Position numbers and translations under genes: made by a program
Part shown: positions 52,500 through 62,654 of the stretch, piece by piece
How the letters are laid out: the number at the start of each line of letters is the position of its first letter
How positions within the stretch are numbered: position 1 is the first letter of the stretch
NCBI RefSeq assembly: GCF_947179165.1
Contig: NC_077248.1
Location: forward strand, 7,251,256 to 7,315,255
Direction: 5' to 3'
Origin: Solanum dulcamara
Lineage: Eukaryota; Streptophyta; Magnoliopsida; Solanales; Solanaceae
Length of the DNA stretch: 64,000 nucleotides
Notes under the pieces: generated by a model
What the model saw: only the letters and a program-made list of their open reading frames with translations
Database searches by the model: none
What the model was told of the DNA's origin: nothing

Positions 52500-55199
52500 T
52501 GCAATAAAATTAATTATATATTGATAATATTTAATATATAATCTCTTGTAAATTAATTATTCTTTTTTACAAAAATATGTGTATTCAACCATTCTTCATC
52601 TATCATGGCTCCGCCCATCCATGTATCAACATATATAGAGAGAGATGTAATAAATATGTCGAAGTTTTTGGCAAGTAAAGATTATAGACATGCAAAAAAT
52701 TTACTTAGGTAAGAGAATGCAATTAAGAAAATGAACTCTTTTTTTATCTTAATAGATTTAAATAGTGTACCTTATGAACGATTTTAGAATTTTTTTAGTA
52801 TTTTTTTTACTGTAACCCACCCCCACCCTCCCCTCTCAAAAAAAAGAAAAAAAAGAAAAGAAGAGCATATAAGTAATTTCATTGTGTACCATAAACACGA
52901 GGTTTCATCTCTATTTGTTTTAATTTTGGAAGTTAATAATGCGATTATCTTTATATATATATATATATATATGAAGAGAGGTAAATTTGTGTGCCAATTT
53001 TTTTAGCAAATTAAAATTCACAAATATGCAGAAGATTTGTTCGTATGAGATAATATAATCAAGAAAATAGAATTTTTGCTCTTCATATATTTAAGTAACA
53101 TAGCTTCTGAACGATTTTAATTTTTTTTAGTATTTTTTAATTAAAAATATATATAAAGGAGCATATAAGTAATTTAATTTCATGTGTATCCATGACGACG
53201 TGGATCAATTATTCTGCCTCCTAAAATATGGTCTCCACTTGTCCTTATCATAACTTAGCTTTTCTCAGTAACAAATTTCATAACATATATTTGGTGATTA
53301 ATGACTCAATTAATTTAGATTTACATTATTTAGGATATATTAGAAAAAAACGTTTCATATAAATAATTTCAATATTCTTAAAATTTATAGTTAAAAATAA
53401 AAAAATCACGTCCATCCCATTATATTTATTTGTGGTAGCTTTTTTCAGCTTGGATATTTCAGAAAAGTTTAAGTTAAAACATAGTTTATAATTATAAAGA
53501 TATTTAATAATTATCAATATATAACTTTTACATTATGATAGATAGTATTATAGATTTATAGTGGAAGTTTTGACACTGATCGATATAATGAGTAGAGTTA
53601 AATTATTTTAATGTATAAAAAAGTAATTTTATGACTTCATTTGTTATAATAAATAAACTTGCTTTAATATGATAAAATTTATTCTACCACTAAATTATAA
53701 TTATCATAAAGTTCAATATACATGAAAAAATTAGTCCTATTATATGAAAGTATCTCTCAAATAAATTGGTGCAAAATATATAGTTATTTCTTTATAAGTT
53801 TCAATTCATTCAAATAATAGAATGGTAATCATGATTATAAAGTAAGTAAAGCCGTTGTCCTTTTTCAATCTCCTTATAAGATTTTCTTGAAGCTGTATCA
53901 TGTATAAGTTCTTTTCATTACACCATCCTAGCATTACAAAAATGAGTTTAACTATAATACTAATAATAATATATTTAGTGTAAATTTACAAATAAAATCG
54001 AGGGAGAGTAAGATTAATATACTCAGATTTTACATTTATTTTTGTGGAAATAAAGAAATTATTTTTAATAGACCATCGACCTAAAAAAGAGAAGTTATTA
54101 TTTGAAGTAGAGTTACGTTATAAAAAATAATAATATAGCAAGCATAAAATATAATCGACTCATTGAGAGCTCATATCAGTAGTTACGTTACGTTTTGCCT
54201 TCTATGGTGAAACTCTCTTTCTTTGATGTCATCTTGTCTTTATCTTCTTATTTCTTTTAATCAAAATATAATTATATTCCTACTGCGCAAAGAGGTAAAA
54301 GTCAGATTTCAAAGCTTATGAATTCATATATATAATTAATGGCTTTTTAAAGACAAATATAGAAAAATATAGAATTTGAAGCAAATTTACTAAAAAATCG
54401 ATAACGTATGAACTATATTTTAAATTCGCCCCGTATAAATTTAAGCGTAACATGAAACTAGAAAGATCTACGGTATAAACAAAGTTAACAAATATTGATG
54501 TATTAGCACTTTATGTCTGTTATGAGTGAATCTACTTTGAGATAAATGAACCACTGCAATTGCCATAGGAAAATTTAAAATTTGAATCAATCATCATATT
54601 TTTAAATTTAAAATTCAACAAGTTTCATTCAAATTTTCTTTCTTGGGAGTGCACGAAGTGTAATAATTTTTTTACTTAGAAGTCCTAACCAAATGAGTGA
54701 CATAAGTTTTACCAGTTAAATTAATGTGATTTTGTGCAAATATTGCACTACACCATATGACATGTTATAACGAAAAGTAGAAGTAAACAAAATCATTTTC
54801 TAATTAATTAAAAGTATAACCAAATAGATGGGTTACTAAGAAAAAACAATGTTACAAGTTTTTGCACAAATTAATTCTATTTCAAGGTGATCTTTAATTT
54901 TTATTTTTTAAATTGTTCGTATTTAATTTTTATCACTATCATTCATTTAATGAAAATTTATGGATCAAAATACCTTAAATATATTAATTTTGCAAAGCAT
55001 AAGTTTAGAATTTTTTTATCTTATCCGGCATAAGTAGTATTATTGTTGTTTTATTTGCAAGACAAAAGTTTGTAGAATTTTTGCCTTGTCTGACAAAACT
55101 TACGAAGGAATAAATTATGCCTCTTAAACGTAACTATATAAGTTCTGAAACTGATCAATTTATGCCTCTAGCAACACAAGTTCCGTAGCATCTAGCATA
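52500..55199. other. gene-free AT-rich region
   Basis: There are no recognisable genes. The segment 52660-52920 and the segment 53020-53230 share a diverged layout (gaacgattttagaattttttta against gaacgattttaatttttttt, then gcatataagtaattt in both), so a local duplication is likely. A TA run lies at 52952-52970. Confidence 0.5.
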
Positions 55200-55258
55200 G
55201 CGACATAAGTTTTGTAGTGGCATAACAAGAGCGACATAAGTTTTGTAGTGGCATAACT
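55200..55258 (+). repeat. 31-bp tandem duplication
   Basis: The unit gcgacataagttttgtagtg plus gcataac occurs at 55200 and again at 55231. The copies are almost identical. Confidence 0.9.
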
Positions 55259-55261
55259 TGT

Positions 55262-55793
55262 TGCTTGGGCAGCGTATCGTTTAGTTCGGTTCGATTTTGA
55301 ACTTTATCGATTTGACTTATCGATTATAAGCTTGTAGACATGCCAAATCGTTATAGTACCATTAAGATATTAATGTATCGGTTATTGATTTTATTGGTTA
55401 TTGATTGGTTATCAGTTTAACCATTAATATTTGACACACAAAAAAATCATTAAAAATTACTTAGAAACAAGGTGACAAATCAAATGAGCTATTCTTATGA
55501 GTTGACATATTGCATCTTGCTCAAAAGCAAATAATGTCTCATTGTAGAATAACCGAGAGCTTGAGACAATCAGAAATAAAAGTATGAAACTGAACTCTAA
55601 GTCAAGGACTTTATATACCAAATGATATAAATATAAATATTTAATTTATTATCGAGTTATAGGTTAACCCATTAAGGAAAAATCTAAAATCGTTATGAAT
55701 TGATAACTCGATAATGTTACCACAACCGCCAATAACCCAATATTTTTTTTAAATTTTAATTATTGGTTTTAATTCGATTTTAAACAGCCCTGC
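55262..55793. mobile_element. possible hAT-type MITE with cggttattggtt repeats
   Basis: The left end contains tttagttcggttcgattttg and the right end aattcgattttaaacagccc. Both suit a family whose termini read agggctgtt..aaaccgaac. The interior contains repeated ggttattgattggttatc words. The inverted repeats are poor, so confidence is low. It lies just above the promoter of the small gene at 56114. Confidence 0.4.
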
Positions 55794-55825
55794 GTTCGTG
55801 TGAATAACCCGATGGTTTATGAGTT

Positions 55826-55968
55826 TGGGCTTCTGGGCCTCTGGAACATTCCGATAAGCCCATCATTAATTGGACCTCATAGCCCACTTGTTCAGTCACT
55901 TTATAAATACAATTTTCCCTGTATTGTTGTATCTTTTTTCCCTCCCCTGCAGATTAGTGTTTTCCCAG
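55826..55968 (+). promoter_or_regulatory. promoter and leader exon of the 72-residue protein gene
   Basis: Site II-type words TGGGCY/GCCCA occur on both strands at about 55826-55888 (tttgggcttctgggcctctg, aagcccatc, tagcccac). A TATA box (tataaata, 55902-55909) follows, then a CT-rich leader exon ending ttttcccag|gtaggt at 55968. The leader intron would end at 56097 (tttgtag), 16 bases before the ATG. TGGGCY elements are frequent above plant genes for mitochondrial, ribosomal and other growth-linked proteins. Confidence 0.65.
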
Positions 55969-56113
55969 GTAGGTTAGGGTTTCTTCGATCTGTTTCAATT
56001 TACTTATTTAATCTATTGTTCGATCATCGGATATTTTTCGATTAAACCAAAAACGTATATATATACATATTGATTTATTTTGTTATTTTGTTTGTAGTTG
56101 TGAAATCTCAGCC

Positions 56114-58464
56114 ATGGCTGGTGGAGGAAATCTCATTCACAGGGTCATTTCTTATGTCGCCAATGAATTGATCGTCAATGGGCTCTCCAACAGGTAATTA
56201 ATTCTATTTTGGTTAATGTTTCCCTGGGATGAAGTCGCTGATATTTTCTTTTGTGGATCAATTTCGTGCATATATTGATCAGTAAAAGAATCGTCGTTAC
56301 AGTTTTGTTTGCACCGCAATTTTTGCTTGATTAATGTTCATATCTTATGATGATCAAGTCAAAAGTTCTGCTATTTGATGTTCTAAGTTTGAATTTTTCT
56401 TATAGTCAATTATACGGATTAATACACAACTAATCCACCTCTAACAGAGGCGGACCCAAGATTTCAAGGTGGGAAGGGGCGCCCTTTGACACAACGATGC
56501 CCATTATTAATAGCTACTAAAATGGAGGGAGAAGGTGCATTGACACTTGCACACCAAGATCGAAAGCCTATATGTATGTGTATATCCAAATAAAACATAC
56601 AACAACAACTTACCCAGACTGAAAAGAAAACATACAACTGAAATTAATTAAAAACCCCTTAGGTGCCCCTGGCGAAGGGCTATATTTTTCCCAACAAGGT
56701 TCTGGAGTTCAAATTCTGCTTGCCACAATTTTGGAATCATTTCTGTTTGTTTTGAACATTTTGAACCTCGAAACGGGAAAATATATGCTGCATCATTGTA
56801 GGCGCGAGGATTCGAACCCAGCTCAGAAAGTAAACGTAAACACGCCTAGACTAGTGCCCCAAATAGCATTTGTAGTTTAGGGTGCCTAGGAATCAATATA
56901 TACTTTAGATAAGGTATATAAACTTGTATACATATGATTGTTTCCAAGGTTAACGGGTGCACGTGACCTCCCCCCCTCACTCAATAGTGTAGGTCCGCCT
57001 CCTCTGAGAGATGTGTGTCAATACAAGGAACCTTAAGATGGTTTATGTTGTATGGTAGATTGTCATTGATTTGTAGGTGATGCATAGAGTTTCCAAGTAG
57101 CCTACAATGACCCGCCAAAAAAATAGAATTTAGCTGCAACCTAGGGGACTGCGTCTGTTATTGATCTTTACATGTTCTAATATCGCAAGCATGCTTCTGA
57201 TGACTTCTTGGAATGATTGAAGAGATGATAGCAATTCTTTGGCTAAAAAATCTTAACAGTCTGAAGCTATTCCTTTTTCATCTTCCCTAGCAATGGCGGG
57301 TTTACTATTTTGAGGCTATTTGTGTTTATGGCGTGTGTGGGATTATTGTTCGACTTCTCTTTACAATGTAATTCTGAACACGTCGATGGTGTTGATGTAT
57401 GTTTCTAATGATTGTGAAGATGATAGTAATTTGATGTATCAAACATTTGATGATCTTAGGCTGCTTGGTCATCTTCTTATATTAATCTGTACGTTGTAAC
57501 GGTTATGAGATAATATCAGTTTAATGGCTCAAAAAATTGAGTTATCTTCATTATTCCTGGTGCATGTTGAGAAAGAAATTCTTTTTACAAGTATTTGTTT
57601 GCATGATTCCTCTTACTTCGTCTGGAAAAGATGTTCTTTCATCACTTATGGGATGGTTCGTGTGTGTTGTCGTATATGTGAATCTTGTGTCGTAGTGCAT
57701 CCCATTCCATGTCTCTTGCTATGCAACTACAAGCAAAGGCAAAAGCGATTTTCTTTTTTTGTGCAGTTTTAACTAAACAAATAATGAGGAATCTGTTAAA
57801 TTATGGTAGCCTTACTTTAAGTAAGTGATAGGTTAATGGATTAAGTCAACCTCTTTTCTTCTGTTGCCTGCTATTTCTAATATCTGTCCTAGTTGTTTCA
57901 AAAATGTTACAGTCTAAATGTTAGTGATATATTCTGAAGGCTAGTATTGAAGGAGATTTAGGAATTTCATCAATGTGACTAGGTTGCTGGTTAAAAGGAG
58001 AAAAGTATGCGTGAAATGTCTTTCTAAAAAAACTTTATTTCATAAATATGTTATATCTGACATCTTTTTGATTCTTAGAGCAAAATATAAATAAATTGGG
58101 TAGTGCTTGAGATGTTCTCTTACTAATATGCCCACTAAAAGGCCTCTTTCTCTTCATCTCAGCGCTAGTTTTCAAAGATTTGCAGTGAGGACATCAAAGA
58201 GAATGGAGGATCTATCTAAAATGGGTAACTATTATTTCCATCTTTTCCTTTGTCCTCCTGAATCTTTCAGGCCATTGTGACCATTTGTTTTTGGTACTTG
58301 CAGCACAGCAAAAGAGACAAGAAATTGCTGATCAGGTGAAGGATGTGTCCAAAAATTTTGAGGTAACAATGCTGAATATTTTTCAATCGATGTATAAATA
58401 ACATTGAGCTAGTGACTTAACTTATTTCTTAATTTATGCTCTGCAGTCTTTCAAGGACCGGTGA
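56114..58464 (+). CDS. conserved small plant protein of unknown function (72 residues)
   Basis: Four short exons: 56114-56193, 58163-58224, 58304-58362 and 58447-58464. They total 219 nt and 72 residues, with consistent phases and GT-AG introns. The protein starts MAGGGNLIHRVISYVANELI, continues with the conserved FQRFAVRTSKRMEDLSKM, and ends in an Lys/Glu-rich helix QQKRQEIADQVKDVSKNFE then SFKDR. I recall nearly identical small proteins in other plants, annotated only as hypothetical. There is no signal peptide; the N-terminal third is an amphipathic helix with few acidic residues, so membrane or mitochondrial association is possible but unproven. The start is supported by the ATG context (gccATGGct), and the exon pattern by perfect frame matching. 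Intron 1 (about 1.97 kb) holds a hAT element. Confidence 0.85.
56445..57006. mobile_element. non-autonomous hAT element in the small gene's first intron
   Basis: The left end cagaggcggacccaag and the right end taggtccgcctcctctg form a short inverted repeat of the CAGGGGCGGA type. At about 560 bp it lacks a transposase. A tRNA-like segment (minus strand, with ctgggttcgaatcctcgcgc) lies at about 56792-56865, roughly 140-215 bases from the right end. The 8-bp flanks do not match. Confidence 0.65.
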
Positions 58465-58664
58465 TTTGGAAACTTGGTGTACATGTTGTTTCTCTCTCCA
58501 CAAATAATGGAATGAATGTAGTAAACATGTAGCTCAGTTTGTAAAGTAGTTTTGAGGATAAGTGCTTAAAGTTACATTTTCATTTGAGGAAATGGTACTT
58601 TATGACTCATTGTATTGCATTCTTGATGATGATTAATGCTTTATCCTCTTTAATTTTTCCTTTA

Positions 58665-59136
58665 GGGTCTATTTGGAAAGTCATCTGGGAATTGGAATTG
58701 TAATTGGTGTAATTACTACAGCTTGGTAATTACACAACCTAGTATTTATAATAACCTGTTTGTTTGTTAGAGTGTAATTACATTGTAATTTTCATTATCT
58801 TGTTTGGTTGGGCAAATGTAATTACATGGTTAAATTTTAAAAATTAGATTTTTAATAAATAATATTAATACTTAAATTAATTAATGAATACAAACTTTTT
58901 TTTTGGGCCAATGACAAACAAAATAAATGACTCTTATTGTGCCAAGAAAATACAAAGATCATACATAAATAATTATATTAATTCCTTGGCCTCTTAAGGA
59001 ATTGAGGAGTGTAATTACTCTTTCTCAACTACATTCAATTCCTCTCATATCAAGTAGTTACTTGGCCTATTAAACATATCAAAAGAGTGTGTAAATATAC
59101 CAAAGCCTAATTCTATTGTAGCTTTCCAAACAAGCC
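58665..59136. mobile_element. MITE (PIF/Harbinger- or hAT-like) with ttta flanks
   Basis: The left end gggtctatttggaaagtcat pairs with the right end gctttccaaacaagcc. The inner parts show gtaattacac/gtgtaattac words in both orientations. ttta lies on both sides (58661-58664 and 59137-59140), consistent with a TTA-type target duplication. It is about 470 bp and non-coding. It begins 200 bases after the stop codon of the small gene and may overlap its 3' end. Confidence 0.7.
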
Positions 59137-59666
59137 TTTAGTGATTTCTATACTGAATTTCTTGTAAAAAAAATTCCTAATTGACATGAAAATTTTTAAA
59201 TTCGTTACAAAAATTTCAAAATAAAGGAGACGAATGCAATATCTAAAAGACTAAAACCATGAATGTAATTATCCCAAAACATTTATATTTTCCTTCCAAT
59301 CACTCTACAATCGCTTGCATGTCTAGCTCGAAGAATGTTCATAGGATCATCAATTCTATAAATACAAAATTTATACTACTTAATCTAATATTTACTTTGT
59401 TAATTATTTTTTTTTATAAATAAAAAGAAATAAACGTGCACAATGCATTCTACATAATCGATATGGTTGACTGCTAGCAGTAATTCATTTTTCTTAGAGG
59501 CAAATTAAATACTTACAATACTAATTAATTTTTTTCATTATTACTATTTTAGTCACCTCTCCAAATTTTAAGAAACCTAAATCTTTGAAATCAAAACTCC
59601 CATCTATTCCTCAAGAGACTTCGTGCTCAGGTTTTCATTTTTATCAAAGGTGTATAACAATATATT
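59137..59666. other. intergenic, no gene seen
   Basis: AT-rich, non-coding sequence with A/T homopolymers. I see no recognisable element. Confidence 0.5.
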
Positions 59667-59927
59667 ATACTCCCTCCATTCCATATTAAGTGAACTTTTG
59701 AAGAGTTTTTCATTATTCAAAATAATTGAATTATTCAAAGTCTAAGATAGATGTTTGAATTCTTTTTCATATTTGTCATTTCATTTATTGAGGTTTTATA
59801 TTTTCTAGGAGATAAATCATACTACTTGCAAAGTTATATTTACGATTTTACAAATGACAATAATGAAAAGTATAGTTCAAATTATGTCCTTGAATATTTC
59901 ACTTAATAAGAAATGGAGAGAGTATAT
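59667..59927. mobile_element. MITE of the CTCCCTCC family
   Basis: The left end tactccctccattccatatt pairs with the right end acttaataagaaatggagag. The interior contains gaagagtttttcattattcaa. It is about 260 bp, and is a relative of the elements at 230, 5884, 11103 and 21635. Confidence 0.8.
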
Positions 59928-60102
59928 AATTACAGTATAATATTATATACAGTATAAAATTAGTTTATGCAGATATAATATAAAAATATAATCTATGTAA
60001 AATAATTATTTTTATTAAGCTGTATATTTTATAGAATATCAAAGTCGAGAACATAATAACACAAAAATGAAAAGGTTCAAAGAAATGAAAATATATGAGA
60101 TC

Positions 60103-60108
60103 CACGTG
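60103..60108. promoter_or_regulatory. G-box CACGTG upstream of the carrier gene
   Basis: A palindromic CACGTG lies 192 bases above the ATG of the carrier gene, within tccacgtgtg. G-boxes of this kind bind bZIP and bHLH factors and are frequent in light- and ABA-regulated promoters. Its use here is inferred from position only. Confidence 0.5.
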
Positions 60109-60299
60109 TGTTTCCGAATAAATTAATATTAATATCATCATGTGGGAATTTTCAAGATCTGAAGAAAGGTAAAAAAAGAATAATAAATTTGTGTGATTTC
60201 CACCACGTTCCTCTTTTTCCTCCATTGAAGCAGAGGAGGAGGTCTAATAGACCTCAAAAACGGCACCGTTTTACTTCTCCTTCGGATTCATTAATTTCA

Positions 60300-60692
60300 A
60301 TGGCGGAAGAAAATTCAAGCAGGAAGAAAACGATTCCACCTTACATGAAGGCCATTTCCGGTTCATTAGGTGGAGTCGTTGAAGCTAGTTGTTTGCAACC
60401 CATTGACGTTATCAAAACCCGACTTCAACTGGACCGGACCGGTGCTTACAAGGGAATTGCCCATTGCGGCTCCACCATTATTAATAAGGAAGGCGTAAGG
60501 GCTCTTTGGAAAGGGTTGACGCCATTCGCTACTCATTTGACTCTCAAGTATGCGTTGCGTATGGGTTCCAATGCGGTTTTGCAGACATCTTTTAAGAACT
60601 CGGAAACGGGTAAGCTTAGTCCGCAGGGACGGCTCATGGCTGGTTTCGGTGCTGGTGTTCTTGAAGCTCTTGTTATTGTTACGCCCTTTGAG
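60300..60692 (+). CDS. SFC1: mitochondrial succinate/fumarate carrier, first exon (partial)
   Basis: Inner-membrane carrier of the mitochondrial carrier family, exchanging succinate for fumarate between the cytosol and mitochondria and linked to lipid mobilisation in seedlings. This exon codes for 131 residues and ends at a GT donor (gag|gtctgt, 60692/60693). The start is MAEENSSRKK; the open frame extends upstream but the homology begins here. Seen are the first membrane helix (about 15-33), the carrier signature PIDVIKTRL at 34-42 (P-x-D-x-x-K), the matrix helix with GAYKGIAHCG, and the second-helix and helix-3 stretch ending VTPFE. This last stretch opens the second P-x-[DE]-x-x-K signature, which the intron splits. 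The sequence matches Arabidopsis SFC1 very closely as I remember it. No second exon is seen in the remaining 3.3 kb, so the gene runs off the window. Confidence 0.9.
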
Positions 60693-60869
60693 GTCTGTTA
60701 ATTTCCACAATTTCTTCTGATTTAGTTGTGATTGTGTTGGAAAATTGTTGAATTGGCTATATGCTCATAACATGTTTGTTTTAATTTCTGATCCAGTAAA
60801 TTAGTTTGTCCAGTGTAATCCAAACAAATCCTTTGTGCTAGTAGATAAATTTTTTTTCCCGTTAAATGT

Positions 60870-60975
60870 GGTGTTCGGGCCAGCTTAAGTGTACCTCGAC
60901 TAATTCCATTGGTAACTCTGTCCACCAAGGCTAGAACAAATGGAAGAAATCACCTAGTGTTTTTGTCTGGTTAAT
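60870..60975. mobile_element. SINE fragment, 5' half or body only
   Basis: The words gttcgggccagcttaagtg, acctcgactaattccat, ggtaactctgtccaccaagg and gaagaaatcacctagtgttt occur in the order of a common Solanaceae SINE. The tRNA-related region with the polymerase III boxes is missing. Confidence 0.6.
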
Positions 60976-62317
60976 AGGTCAGTTGAGACTATTCAATCAC
61001 TTGAAGCTTGGTGAGTTAGCTTTTTTCCTGGGTGAGATTGCTGCTTCAAGTACCGACAATAACAAGGAGATGATTTAGGACAAATAGATAAGTAAAACTA
61101 AAACTAATAGCTTGAAGAAGGAGATGATTCAGGATAAAGATATAAGTAAACTAAAACTATAAAACAACATAGCCAAAAAGGAAATTAGTTGTCTTTATCT
61201 AAAAATAAAAAAGGTAAGAAATGATTATGGTGTATGTGGAGAGAATGTGACTATAAAGCATTTGCTCCTTGGATTGTCAGGTCCAATTATCATGTCAATA
61301 CTAGTAAACATATTTTACATGCAGAAATGATTGTTTTTGGAGTGATAACAGGTGTTGTATGCATTCTGCACTTTCTGAAACAGATTGATTTGGCTAGAGC
61401 TGAGGGTAAAAAACTAACATTTGTTTTGCATTAAATGCTGCTCATGTTTTCATAATTGCAAATGGTAATTAGAAGCTAATCAACTTGGTACACCAAATGT
61501 TTATAGGGTGTTTATTTGTCAATGTGGTTTTCATTCAATCACTTCGACTGTGCTGCTAAATAATGCATCTAAGTCTTTGGAAATAAGGTTCTCCTGCTTA
61601 CTAAGATAAATTCCTCTAAAATATGAACCAACAAAGTGTTTTACTAGGTTTAACATCTGTATTCATAGCTTACTCTACATTATTAGGTTTTGTGCGTCCA
61701 TTTGTACTCAATTCATATTTTTATTTTTATTTCTTCCAACAAGGCATAAATAAATGTAGGGCCAAAATATCCCTTTGAAAACCCCCAAATACATTTTCCC
61801 TTTAAGAATGAATAAGGGGGTCTTTGTCCTTCGAGGTCATGTCTCTTGCTCATGTACACTCAACAAAGACCACACTTAGGATGACTTAAGTTCTCTTGGT
61901 TATCATTCATTATCAAACTATTGACTTCATCTCCAATTAAGACCCAACTTTTGTTTACATAAAACTTTCAACACTCACCTCAATACAGAAATTAACTCAT
62001 TAATTGAATGATATACTTGAAGATTTTATCCGCATAGTGAAAGAACATTCCAACTATCGATGTTTTTAGTTTCAAACAAAACCATGAATAATTTGACGTA
62101 GAATGAGTGGTAGATCTGATGTAGTTAAGCATTTACAGGTTCTGTGGACACTATAAATGGTGACCTTAGCTGACTTTGTGTGGTTTTCCAGTTGATCAAA
62201 CACGCTTTGCCAAAAAATGGCTAATTTTTCTTTGCTAGGTAATTGTAACAATTTTCTAAGGGAAGTGGCTTGCTTCAAAGAAGGAGAAAAGAATGTATAT
62301 TAGGATAGATAGATGAT

Positions 62318-62515
62318 TTCCCCAAGGCTTTGGTCTAGTGGTAAGAGTGCAACAAGTGATGTTTGAGTTAGGTGTACGTCATGGTTTCGTACCTTACTAT
62401 AGACAAAAAATTGGTATTTAAGTGAAGGGTAGAGGAGTGGACTTATTATCCATTGAATTTCTAACCATGCGCCCCTGGTCCATCGGGGTTATCTCAGTTA
62501 TAAAAAAAGAAGATG
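62318..62515 (+). mobile_element. tRNA-derived SINE, near full length
   Basis: A tRNA-like head (ccaaggctttggtctagtgg, then taagagtgc) with an A box at about 62330-62350 and a B-box-like catggtttcgtacct near 62380 is followed by a body ending in an A-rich tail (ataaaaaaag, about 62500-62510). A 7-bp agatgat on each side (62311-62317 and 62511-62517) may be its target duplication, overlapping the start of the next SINE's. Confidence 0.75.
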
Positions 62516-62532
62516 ATGATAGTAAGGTTCTG

Positions 62533-62654
62533 CCTTGGAAACAGCCTCTGGCAGAAATGCAAGGCAAGGCTGCGTACAATAGACCCTTGTGGTCAGGCCC
62601 TTCCCCGGACCCCGCGCATAGCGGGAGCTTTAATGCACCGGGCTGACCTTTTTT
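62533..62654 (+). mobile_element. 5'-truncated Au-type SINE with 17-bp target duplication
   Basis: The body contains cctctggcagaaatgcaagg, ggctgcgtacaatagaccct, ccccggaccccgcgcatagc and a gggagctttaatgcaccggg end followed by T bases, which is the conserved 3' part of the Au SINE family. A perfect 17-bp duplication atgatagtaaggttctg flanks it (62516-62532 and 62655-62671). The 5' end is missing, which is normal for abortive reverse transcription. Confidence 0.88.

Noticed and set aside
60108..60299. N-terminal extension of the carrier protein
   Set aside because: The frame is open upstream, but the sequence is leader-like and family homology begins at the internal ATG at 60300.
62318..62400. 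Functional tRNA gene
   Set aside because: The tRNA-like head belongs to a SINE with a long body and an A-rich tail.
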